Positions 18,473-26,236 of a stretch of DNA of 64,000 nucleotides are shown piece after piece. The notes beneath the pieces were generated by a model. It worked only from the letters and a program-made list of their open reading frames with translations, was not told the DNA's origin and ran no database searches. This DNA is from CAWFPR01 sp963817635 (GTDB lineage Bacteria; Acidobacteriota; Vicinamibacteria; Vicinamibacterales; 2-12-FULL-66-21): positions 1 to 64,000 of the forward strand of contig CAWFPR010000009.1 of the NCBI GenBank assembly GCA_963817635.1, read 5' to 3'. The position numbers and the translations under genes are program-made. Every line of letters begins with the position of its first letter. The stretch's first letter is position 1.

Positions 18473-18918
18473 CGACCGCCTCGACGCGCGTCAAGAAGCT
18501 GCCGGACCCGCATGAGCGCCGGCACACCGCCTTTGATCACGTAGGCCAGCGGACACTCGCCCTCGAACATCGGGTTCGTATTCGGCAGGTTGACCCAGGC
18601 GTCGGCGAGGGCGCGACTATAGAGCACGTTCAGCGCCTTGAAGATGCCGAGGAGCAGAGAGATGCGCGTCAGCTTGTCCTGGTCGAGGGTCTTCGCCTGT
18701 CCACGTTTGAGCTGGTAGTAGACGCCGTTCGAGACGCCGCCGAGCAATTGCCGCGCGGACTCATCCCGCACGTTCCAGGCGGCCACCAGCTTGAAAAACG
18801 CCGACATCGCCGGCCCGCTGAGCCGCTCCTGGGCCTCCCGTCGCGACAAGTCGGGAGCGCCGGGAGTGGTGAACCCCGTTACAGCGCCATCGAGCAGGGC
18901 AGCCCGGCGGCTCTTCAT
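18469..18918 (-). CDS. Xre/MbcA/ParS antitoxin of a RES-Xre system
   Basis: This 149-residue antitoxin has an N-terminal helical region (LSRREAQERLSGPAMSAFFK) and an HTH-like core (ARQLLGGVSNGVYYQLKRG). It ends in the conserved toxin-binding segment, with WVNLPNTNPMFEGECPLAYV, KGGVPALMRVRQLLDARRGG. The C-terminal pattern (W-x-x-x-PN-x-x-F-x-G-x-x-P) is diagnostic of the MbcA/ParS/Xre C-terminal domain. The gene precedes and overlaps the RES toxin by four bases. The AT-rich stretch just upstream (18915-18960) is a probable promoter and autoregulation site, shared back to back with the cupin gene. Confidence 0.9.
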   Translation of the reverse strand: MKSRRAALLDGAVTGFTTPGAPDLSRREAQERLSGPAMSAFFKLVAAWNVRDESARQLLGGVSNGVYYQLKRGQAKTLDQDKLTRISLLLGIFKALNVLYSRALADAWVNLPNTNPMFEGECPLAYVIKGGVPALMRVRQLLDARRGGR

Positions 18919-19061
18919 ATATGACTTATTTTGTCTCCAATTATGGAGAATGTCAATTGGCCACCTCGCGCGCTCTGTCTGGCACGCGCAGCTCGAGGCG
19001 TCACCGATGAACGGCCGCTCCGAAGTCTCACCGCCGGCAGCCGATCGCACATAATCGCCGG

Positions 19062-19568
19062 ATGACGCCTCGCGCACGCGTGCTGATTGACACCCTCGGC
19101 CTTGCGCCGCATCCGGAGCGCGGCTTTTACGCTGAGACCTATCGCGCCGGCGCGCGCGTGGTGGCGGCGTCCCACGGCGGCGAACGGGTGGCCTCGACCG
19201 CGATCTACTTTCTGGTGACGGCCGAAGAGCCGATGACGTCGCTCCACCGCCTGAAATCAGACGAAGTGTTTCACCTGTACGAAGGCGGTCCACTCGATAT
19301 CCTCCGGCTCTGCGAAGGCGGCCAGTGGGACGTTGCGCGGCTCGGTCTCGATCTCGCCGCCGGAGAGCGGCCGCAGATCGTAATTCCGGCAGGCACGTGG
19401 TTCGGTACGGAGCTCGCCAGCGGCGCCTCGCATTGCCTCGTCGGCTGCACGGTGGCGCCGGGATTCGAATTCGCCGACTTCGAACTGGCGGAGGGACCGG
19501 AGCTCGAAGCGCTGTACCCCGCCGCGGCTGACCGCATCGGCCGCATGCGACGGCCCGGCCGGCCGTGA
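19062..19568 (+). CDS. DUF985 (cupin_5) family protein
   Basis: This 168-residue single-domain protein has the DUF985 signature: LGLAPHPERGFYAETYR at the N-terminus, STAIYFLV, WHRLKSDE-like text (SLHRLKSDEVFHLYEGGPL), IVIPAGTWFGTEL, CLVGCTVAPGFEFADFEL. The fold is a cupin that resembles sugar epimerases, and the natural substrate of the family is not established. It is transcribed divergently from the RES-Xre antitoxin. It appears complete and in frame. Confidence 0.9.
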   Translation: MTPRARVLIDTLGLAPHPERGFYAETYRAGARVVAASHGGERVASTAIYFLVTAEEPMTSLHRLKSDEVFHLYEGGPLDILRLCEGGQWDVARLGLDLAAGERPQIVIPAGTWFGTELASGASHCLVGCTVAPGFEFADFELAEGPELEALYPAAADRIGRMRRPGRP

Positions 19569-19685
19569 GGGCGAGCGGGTCGAAATGGCAACGGCCCGGG
19601 AGAGGGTGAAGCTCGAGATCCGCGGCGTTGACACCCTCGGCGGCACAACTCATGCTCCCCGCAGAAAACCACGGGGAGGTGGCGC

Positions 19686-20295
19686 ATGTTGAGACGTTCG
19701 CTGGTTGTGTTCGTGGTGGCGGCCTTTGCGGCACTGGGCGCAGAGGGGCAGTCGCAGAGTCTTCAACCCACCCTGACTCCACAGGACAGCGGCACGACCA
19801 ACGGACTGATTGCGGTCAGTCCGGTCAATCCGCAGGTGGTCTGGGCTTCCGGGCGCGCGGGCACGTTCGTGGTCACAACAGACGGCGGCAACACGTGGAA
19901 GGCCGGCGTGGTGCCGGGCGCCGAGGCGCTTCAGTTCCGCGATGTTGAGGGCGTGAGCGCCAAGGTCGCGTACCTCCAGTCGATTGGCAACGACCCCACA
20001 GACTTCCGAATCTACAAGACCGTCGATGGCGGCGCCGACGTGGACGCTGACGAATCCGCCTCCGGTGACCGGGGCCATTTTCGGACTGGCTTACGCGCAT
20101 GGGGTTGGCAACGGCGCCGGGAGCCGCACCGTGGTGATCACGGCCAATGCGGGCGGGGCAGCCTGGACCCCCAATGAAGGAACCACCTGGTTCACTCTGC
20201 CCGGTGTGACCGGATATTGGGCGGTGGCGTTTGCGAGCCCGAAAGCCGGATGGCTCGTGGGCACCGACGGCCGCATTCTGAAAATCAGCTTCTAG
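19686..20295 (+). pseudogene. BNR/YCF48-like secreted protein with internal deletion
   Basis: The N-terminal part from ATG 19686 has a signal peptide and reads SPVNPQVVWASGRAGTFVV, VTTDGGNTWKAGVVPGA, then DFRIYKTVDGGA. Near 20035 the frame changes, and the sequence continues with LTNPPPVTGAIFGLAYAHG to the natural C-terminus GWLVGTDGRILKISF at 20293-20295. Intact relatives have several more blades between these parts, so an internal segment of roughly 150 or more codons seems missing at the frame change. This looks like a true deletion rather than a sequencing indel. Confidence 0.65.
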
Positions 20296-20356
20296 CCCGC
20301 CTCATTCATGGGCTCCGACAGACCTGACGCGGCTCGCGCGCGGCAACGCGCGCCGG

Positions 20357-20779
20357 TTACTTCCTGGCCGGTGTCGCCCAGGCGTCATCGTCCAGCTTCC
20401 ACGCGCCGCCCTCCTTGACCATCGTCACCTTGCCGGAGGTTGCGCGGCCGTCGCCGGTCTTCGCCGTGAGTTCGAGCACCGCCTTCGCCCCGTCGACCTT
20501 CTGACTCGTGACTGCGATGTCGGTGAGCTTGTCTTTCGCGATGCTCATCTTGATCATCTTGTCCACTTCGGCCCTGGGCGCCTGTTGGAGCATGGCCGTG
20601 TAGTCTTTCGAGACGAAAGGAAAGAGCGCGTCGGGTGTCGTGGCTGTGCTCGCCGCGTCCAGATAGGCCTTGTAAGCGTCGAGAGGGCTGGCTGTCTGCG
20701 CCAAAGGCGTGAGCGACGTGACACCGGCAACGTAAAGCGTGAAGGCGACGAGAACAGACGGACGCAAGATGCGAATCAT
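20357..20779 (-). CDS. Secreted NTF2/DUF4878-like protein
   Basis: This 140-residue product has a signal peptide (ILRPSVLVAFTLYVAGVTSL) followed by a small helical and beta domain: SPLDAYKAYLDAASTATT, ALFPFVSKDYTAML and GKVTMVKEGGAWKLDDDAW. The ending GGAWKL-DD-W is common in NTF2-like lipoprotein-associated domains. The ATG at 20779 was chosen because it opens the signal peptide and has a G-rich site upstream; an earlier in-frame ATG at 20866 gives a non-signal N-terminus. Role unknown, probably periplasmic. Confidence 0.65.
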   Translation of the reverse strand: MIRILRPSVLVAFTLYVAGVTSLTPLAQTASPLDAYKAYLDAASTATTPDALFPFVSKDYTAMLQQAPRAEVDKMIKMSIAKDKLTDIAVTSQKVDGAKAVLELTAKTGDGRATSGKVTMVKEGGAWKLDDDAWATPARK

Positions 20780-20955
20780 GGACGTCCCCCTGTCCGGGCC
20801 AGATTGTAGCCTGTCGAAGCCAGGGCCAGGCATCGCGAGCTTCGTGCACATCCGGAAGGGCCGCAACGGTCACCTGCGGAGCGGACTGTTTCTGATCTGC
20901 AGCGGTCGAAATCGAGGCGACGCGGACGGCCGCCCCACGATCGAGCGCTGATCTC

Positions 20956-21651
20956 TCAGACGCGGCGGCGGCGGCGCGCCAGCCCGAGACCCGCCAGACC
21001 GGTCCCCAGCAGCGCAAGGGTCACCGGCTCCGGCACCGTCTCAACCGCGCCCTTCCACACCAGGTAGTCGTTGTTCTCCCCGTTCGCAAAGCTGTTCACG
21101 AAGAACACGTACTTCGCGCTCGGATCGAACAGGCTGTTGACCGCACCCAGGGTCAGGATATCTCCTTCCCCCCCGGTGCCGAAGTCGCCGTACTGGAAAG
21201 GCGCGCTCGAGACGGCACCATTCGCGTTGTTGCTCCAGAACAGGAGTCCCTTCTCCGCGCCACCGGTGCCGCCGGCGTCGAGCGAGGAGATCCACAGTGA
21301 CGTCCAGACGGTGTTGTCGGGCCGGGTCAACCGGATGACTTCAGGGACACTCTGGTTGCTCAGCTCGTTCACATCCCCGCCGCCAGTCGAGCAGGCGTTG
21401 TTCCCTTCCGAGCAAACGCCGAGACCATGATCGTTGCTCTGGTTGCGAAGCCAGAGCGGGTAGGCGCTTGCCAGGCCCGCGTCAGTGCCATCCGCCTGAA
21501 TACCGTTGACCACCACGGTGCTGGCCAAGGCCGTGTTGTTCGCGCCGCCGTTCAGCGTCGTGAAATCGAAGGTGATTATCGCCGCCTGTGCCGATGCACC
21601 GAGCGCCAGAACCGCCAGCCCCGTGACCGTCACCGAAACCCATCGCCTCAT
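20956..21651 (-). CDS. PEP-CTERM sorting domain protein
   Basis: This 231-residue exported protein has a signal peptide (VTVTGLAVLALGASAQA) and a beta-rich middle with Asn/Gly repeats. Its tail comprises VPEP, the hydrophobic helix VTLALLGTGLAGLGL and the basic end ARRRRRV. The ATG at 21651 has a good AAGGAG site five to eight bases upstream. It is presumably sorted by an exosortase encoded elsewhere. Its middle domain is not related to the PEP-CTERM protein at 16756, so the two are not recent duplicates. Confidence 0.9.
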   Translation of the reverse strand: MRRWVSVTVTGLAVLALGASAQAAIITFDFTTLNGGANNTALASTVVVNGIQADGTDAGLASAYPLWLRNQSNDHGLGVCSEGNNACSTGGGDVNELSNQSVPEVIRLTRPDNTVWTSLWISSLDAGGTGGAEKGLLFWSNNANGAVSSAPFQYGDFGTGGEGDILTLGAVNSLFDPSAKYVFFVNSFANGENNDYLVWKGAVETVPEPVTLALLGTGLAGLGLARRRRRV

Positions 21652-21866
21652 CTGGACTCCTTTCGTGATCGGGCCGCCCGACAGCATTTCCTGTGCCGGC
21701 CGTCCAGGCTGTCAAGATGTCGCGAATGCATGCGAAAAATAGTGAAGGGTCTCGTCGAGCGCAGGGCGATGGTGGGAGTGCTTACAAAGCGCGCATCCAA
21801 AAGGCAGCACAGTCAACTGCAGAGCGGACTTTTGTCGGACCGGACGCGAGCGCCGGCCCCCGGATC

Positions 21867-21901
21867 GCGCGCCCCGATCCCGGTCCTTGAAACGCGAATC
21901 G
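21867..21901 (+). repeat. Short dispersed repeat, copy 2
   Basis: This is the partner of 17806-17841. It lies in a 394-base gap (21652-22045) upstream of the TIR operon. Confidence 0.5.
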
Positions 21902-21964
21902 CCGCGACGGCGGACGTCCACCTTCCAGCACGGACAGTGTGAACCGCTTGGGCACGCTCAGCAC
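21900..21964 (-). pseudogene. Fragment similar to the C-terminus of the DUF1579-like gene at 44371
   Basis: The minus strand reads VPKRFTLSVLEGG, nearly identical to VPKRYTLSVLEGG in the protein encoded at 44371-44934, and the nucleotides also match well over about 33 bases. Nothing else of that gene is present. The rest of the gap between 21652 and 22045 shows only this piece and the dispersed repeat. Confidence 0.45.
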
Positions 21965-22045
21965 TTCGGCCGGTGCGCCGTGTCATGGCTTTGACAATCC
22001 GCCCGCTGGAACCATAATCGGCGGACCAGAGAGGCCGCAATCCCA

Positions 22046-23577
22046 GTGACGTTCGAACAGAATCTCTTCATCAGCTACGCACATATCGACGATCAGCCGC
22101 TCACGCCAGGGCAGCAGGGCTGGATCACGCGGTTCCACGCGACCCTTCAGGCGCTCCTGAGCATGCGCCTGGGGCGGGAGGCAAAGATCTGGAGGGATGA
22201 AAAGCTCCAGGGCAACGACATGTTTTCAGACGAGATCCTCGCGCAGTTCAGGAAGACCGGCGCCCTCGTCTCCATCCTGTCGTCGCGCTATGTCGCGTCC
22301 GAGTGGTGCACGCGCGAGGTCCGCGAGTTCTGCGAGACCGCAACGCTGAGCGGCGGACTCTCCGTCGGCAACAAGTGCCGGATCTTCAAGGTCGTCAAGA
22401 CGCCGATAGACACGCTGGACGCGCTGCCGGCTCCGATGAGAGACGTCCTGGGCTACGACTTCTTTGCCATCAAGGAAGGCACCCCGCTCGAACTGGATCC
22501 GGCCTACGGACAGGAGTACGCGCAGCTCTACAACCAGCGCGTCGCGAAGCTCGCGTGGGACGTCGCGCAGCTGTTCAAGGCCCTGAGCGTCGGGGTGGGC
22601 GACGGCGCTGCCACGGACAATCGCGGCGGCGAGCCGCCGGTCGTGAAGCCGACGGTCTACCTCGCCGAGTGCAGCTACGACCGGAAGCAGGCGTGGGACG
22701 TCGTCGAAGGCGAACTGAAGCGCCTCGGATATCCGGTGCTCCCGGATTCGCGGCTGCCAGCCGGCGAGGCGGAATACGTCGCGGCCGTGGACAGCCTCCT
22801 GGCTCGTTCGGCGCTCTCGATCCATCTGATCGGGGAACACTACGGCGCCGTGCCCGACGGCCCGACGATGAAGTCGGCCGCGGTGCTGCAGAACGAACTG
22901 GCGGTGGCGCGCGCGAAGAGCGGCGGCCTCGTCCGGCTGATCTGGCTGCCGGACGGCACCCACTCGGCGCATCCGCCGCAGCAGGCGTTCATCGACGCGC
23001 TGCACCAGAACGGCGATGTCGCAGTTCGGCGCGGACCTGATTACCGGAGATCTCGAACAGCTCAGGGCCGCGGTACACGCGACGCTGAAGAAGATCGAGC
23101 AGCCGGCGCCGCGGCCGGCCAGCCAGGCGGCCGGGCAGCAGGGCCCCGGAGAGAAGCACGAAGCTGCTCTACATCATCTGCAACGAAAAGGATCGCAAGG
23201 CGACGATTCCCCTCCGGAAGGCGTGCAGGGAGCACGCGCTCGACGTCGAGCTCCCGGCGTTCGACGGAGACGCCTCAGAGGTTCGCCGGGCCAATCAGCA
23301 ACTTCTCGCCACGTGCGATGCCGTTCTCGTCTTCTACGGAGCCGGCGACGAGGCGTGGAAACGGACGATCGACAACGAGCTGAAGAAAACGGCGGGCCAT
23401 CGGCAGGGGCCGGCTCCTGTCAGGTATACGTGGCTCGCCGAGCCAGCGACGCGCGACAAGGAAGACCTGATCGAGATCGAGGAGCCCAACCTGATTGCGG
23501 CCCTCGGCGGAGCCGACGAAACGGCGATGCAGAAATTCACGGCCGCGCTCGGCGCGATTGTGGGAGGCCGGCCATGA
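22046..23577 (+). CDS. Multi-domain TIR protein, first gene of a TIR-nSTAND1 operon, two frameshifts
   Basis: From GTG 22046 the first ~180 residues are a TIR domain: NLFISYAHID, KIWRDEKLQGNDMFSDEI and LVSILSSRYVASEWCTREV. The Glu in WCTRE sits where TIR NADases carry their catalytic Glu. A second TIR/DUF4062-like unit follows at residues ~205-330 (VYLAECSYDRKQAWDVVE, LARSALSIHLIGEHYGAVPD). After one-base frame changes near 23025 and 23150 comes a third (KLLYIICNEKDRKATIPL, ATCDAVLVFYGAGDEAWKRT). The gene ends at TGA 23575-23577, overlapping the next ATG by four bases. Conservation on both sides of each frame change suggests consensus errors. It likely senses or responds together with the downstream STAND protein; NAD+ cleavage is inferred, not shown. 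Confidence 0.8.
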
Positions 23578-26180
23578 ACCCCTTTCCGGGGCTGCGGCCC
23601 TTCCGCGAAGACGAGGATCATCTGTTCTTCGGCCGGGAGAACCAGATCGACGCGATGGTCGACAAGCTGGCCGCGACGCGCTTCCTGGCGGTCGTCGGCA
23701 CGTCGGGCAGCGGCAAGTCGTCGCTCGTCAACTGCGGCCTCCGCCCGGCCCTCCGTCAGGGCCTGATGGCCCGGGCCGGCACATCGTGGCGCATCGCCCA
23801 GTTCCGGCCGGGCGGCGATCCCATCGCGGCGATGGCGCACGCGCTCGCGTCCGACGGCGTGCTGTTCAACGCGCGTTCGACGCCGGGCCTCACGCTCGCC
23901 GAGATCGTCGAGACAACGCTGCGCATGAGCAGGCTGGGGCTGATCGACATCTACGAGCAGGCCGCGCTCCCTGACGGCGTCAACCTGCTGGTGGTCGTGG
24001 ATCAGTTCGAGGAGCTGTTCCGGTACCGGCAGGTGACTGGCGACGGTCGGGCAGGCGGCCGGAGCATCAGCGAGGAGGCCGCCGCCTTCGTGAACCTGCT
24101 GCTGGAGGTGCGGGACCACCCGGGGTGTGCGATTTTCGTCGTCCTTACGATGCGCTCCGACTTCCTCGGCGACTGCGTGCAGTTCCCCGGCCTCGCCGAG
24201 GCGATCAATGCCGGACAGTACCTGGTGCCGAGGATGACCCGCGACGAGCGTCGCGCGGCGATCGTCGGCCCGGTCGGCGTGGGCGGCGCGGCGATGTCGC
24301 CGGTCCTGATTACGCGGCTGGTCAATGATGTCGGAGACAACCCCGATCAGTTGTCGATCCTCCAGCACGCGCTGAACCGAACCTGGGCGCGGTGGGAGAA
24401 CCAGCACGGAAGTGCGGGCCCGCTGGACCTGCTGCACTACGAAGCCATCGGGACAATGGCCCACGCGCTGGACCTGCACGCCGAGAAGGCCTACGGCGAG
24501 CTCACCACGCCGCGGCAGCGCCAGATCTGCGAGAAGGTTTTCAAGGCGCTCACCGACAAGGCGACGGACTCGAGGGGCATCCGGCGTCCGACCCGCCTCG
24601 GCACCCTGTGTGCGCTGGCTGGCGCCACGGAAGCGGAGGTTGCCGACGTCATCGGCGTGTTCCGCAAGGCGAGCCGATCCTTCCTGATGCCCCCGGCCGG
24701 CGAACCGCTCGATGCGGATTCGGTGATCGATATCTCGCACGAGAGCCTGATGCGCGTGTGGCGGCGGCTGAATACGTGGGCGGACGAGGAAGCCCGATCG
24801 GCACGCATGTACCGCCGCGTCGCGGACACGGCCACCCTCCACGCCGCGGGCAGCGCCAGCCTCTGGCGCGACCCCGACCTGCAACTCGCCCTCAACTGGC
24901 GCGACCAGGCGCAGCCCAACGAGACGTGGGCATCGCGGTACCATCCCGGATTCGCGCTCGCCGCGGCGTTCCTCACCAAAAGCAGCAACGCACGCGATGC
25001 CGAGCGCGCCGAACGGGAAAGGGAGGCCAACGAGAGGCTGGAACGACAACGGGAGAAGGCAGAAAGAGACCAGCGGGATCTCCGCAGGTTTCGTCTCGCG
25101 GCCGGCCTCTTCCTCGTGCTCACCGTCGCCGCGATTGGTGCAGCAATCCTGGCGGTGCGTGCCCAGCGGACCGCGCAGGTCTGGCAGAACCGGATGACCG
25201 AGCGGCTTCACAGTCAACTGGAAAGCTCGGATGGCGCACTCGTCGTCTTCGCCCTCGATCAACTGAGCCACGGCGGAAGCGTGGAGCCATTGTTCGACGG
25301 GATTCCACTGTCGAATGCGAGATCGAACGATTGGGTCGCCTCTGTGTCTCAGGCACTGGACCAGTCGAGCGAGACCGGCGGTCCCGGCGGCGAATGGGTG
25401 CAAACCGTCCGTGCGCTGCTGGCGGGCCGGATGAGTCAGGCCAGACGCATCGCCGCGCCGCCTTCGCCGGCGGACGACGAACGGTTCAATCGCCGGATTG
25501 CGATCCAGGGAGGCAGCTTCCTGATGGGGAGCCCTGCCAGCGACGCTGGACCGCGAGCGCGCTGGGAAGGGGGAGATCTCGACGAGGGCCCGAGGCATCA
25601 GGTGGCCGTGCCGCCGTTCGGCATCCAGGAACACGAAGTCACGAACGCGGAATACCGCCGCTTCGATCCGAGGCACGCTCCGGATGCGCCCGACACGCTG
25701 CCGGTCGTGCTGGTGACGTGGCACGATGCCATGGCGTATGCAGCCTGGCTTGGCGGCTCGCTGCCGACCGAGGCGCAGTGGGAGTTCACCGCGCGCGGGA
25801 CGGAGGGGCGCACGTATCCCTGGGGCGAGGAACCCCCAACGTGTGACCGGGCCAACTTCGTCGACTGCTCTGACGCTGGAGCGCCTGCGCGGCTGCTGCC
25901 TGTGTCGATCGGCCGCGAGCGTGGACGGACACCGGCGGGCGTGTACGACCTGGCCGGCAACGTCTGGGAATGGACGCGTGATCTGGCGAGGCTGTATCCG
26001 GTTCCCGGGGAAACAGAGGCGCCGGAGTATTCCGCCGGGTTGAGACGGGTCCTGCGAGGAGGCGCCTTCAACAGCCCTCCGAACGACCTTCGCGCCGCTC
26101 GCCGCGGACACGGACTTCCGGTTTATCCCAGCATCAATTTTGGCTTCCGGGTCGCCTGGCCGACCGCCGCGCCGGAGTGA
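23574..26180 (+). CDS. nSTAND1-type NTPase with TM helix and C-terminal FGE-sulfatase-like domain
   Basis: This 868-residue protein starts in a four-base overlap with the TIR gene. It opens with NPFPGLRPFREDEDHLFFGR, the typical nSTAND1 lead-in. Walker A is GTSGSGKSS near residue 42 and Walker B is LLVVVDQFEELF near 140. The STAND helical region continues to ~480, followed by a charged coiled coil (ERAEREREANERLERQREKA) and a TM helix near 505-525 (LAAGLFLVLTVAAIGAAIL). Residues 640-866 form an FGE/SUMF1-like fold: GGSFLMGSP, HEVTNAEY, LPTEAQWEFTARG, YPWG, NVWEWTRD and VLRGGAFN. The Cys pair used for catalysis by true FGE is absent after VLRGG, so this domain is more likely a ligand-binding C-type-lectin-like fold. 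STAND ATPases oligomerise on sensing a trigger, so the pair looks like a sensor plus TIR effector. Confidence 0.9.
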   Translation: MNPFPGLRPFREDEDHLFFGRENQIDAMVDKLAATRFLAVVGTSGSGKSSLVNCGLRPALRQGLMARAGTSWRIAQFRPGGDPIAAMAHALASDGVLFNARSTPGLTLAEIVETTLRMSRLGLIDIYEQAALPDGVNLLVVVDQFEELFRYRQVTGDGRAGGRSISEEAAAFVNLLLEVRDHPGCAIFVVLTMRSDFLGDCVQFPGLAEAINAGQYLVPRMTRDERRAAIVGPVGVGGAAMSPVLITRLVNDVGDNPDQLSILQHALNRTWARWENQHGSAGPLDLLHYEAIGTMAHALDLHAEKAYGELTTPRQRQICEKVFKALTDKATDSRGIRRPTRLGTLCALAGATEAEVADVIGVFRKASRSFLMPPAGEPLDADSVIDISHESLMRVWRRLNTWADEEARSARMYRRVADTATLHAAGSASLWRDPDLQLALNWRDQAQPNETWASRYHPGFALAAAFLTKSSNARDAERAEREREANERLERQREKAERDQRDLRRFRLAAGLFLVLTVAAIGAAILAVRAQRTAQVWQNRMTERLHSQLESSDGALVVFALDQLSHGGSVEPLFDGIPLSNARSNDWVASVSQALDQSSETGGPGGEWVQTVRALLAGRMSQARRIAAPPSPADDERFNRRIAIQGGSFLMGSPASDAGPRARWEGGDLDEGPRHQVAVPPFGIQEHEVTNAEYRRFDPRHAPDAPDTLPVVLVTWHDAMAYAAWLGGSLPTEAQWEFTARGTEGRTYPWGEEPPTCDRANFVDCSDAGAPARLLPVSIGRERGRTPAGVYDLAGNVWEWTRDLARLYPVPGETEAPEYSAGLRRVLRGGAFNSPPNDLRAARRGHGLPVYPSINFGFRVAWPTAAPE

Positions 26181-26204
26181 TCCCGAGTAGCGGCGAGCGG
26201 TCGG

Positions 26205-26224
26205 CGGGGTAGGGTCTGACCCCG
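26205..26224 (+). terminator. Hairpin between convergent genes
   Basis: CGGGGT at 26205-26210 pairs with ACCCCG at 26219-26224 around an eight-base loop. It lies in the 56-base space between the convergent nSTAND1 and S41 peptidase genes. There is no T tract, so intrinsic termination is only suggested. Confidence 0.35.
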
Positions 26225-26236
26225 GCGTGAGACGGC

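Noticed and set aside
23334..26111. A 925-codon open frame on the minus strand
   Set aside because: It is exactly antisense to the nSTAND1 gene, Arg-rich with no domain, and arises from the GC-rich codon bias.
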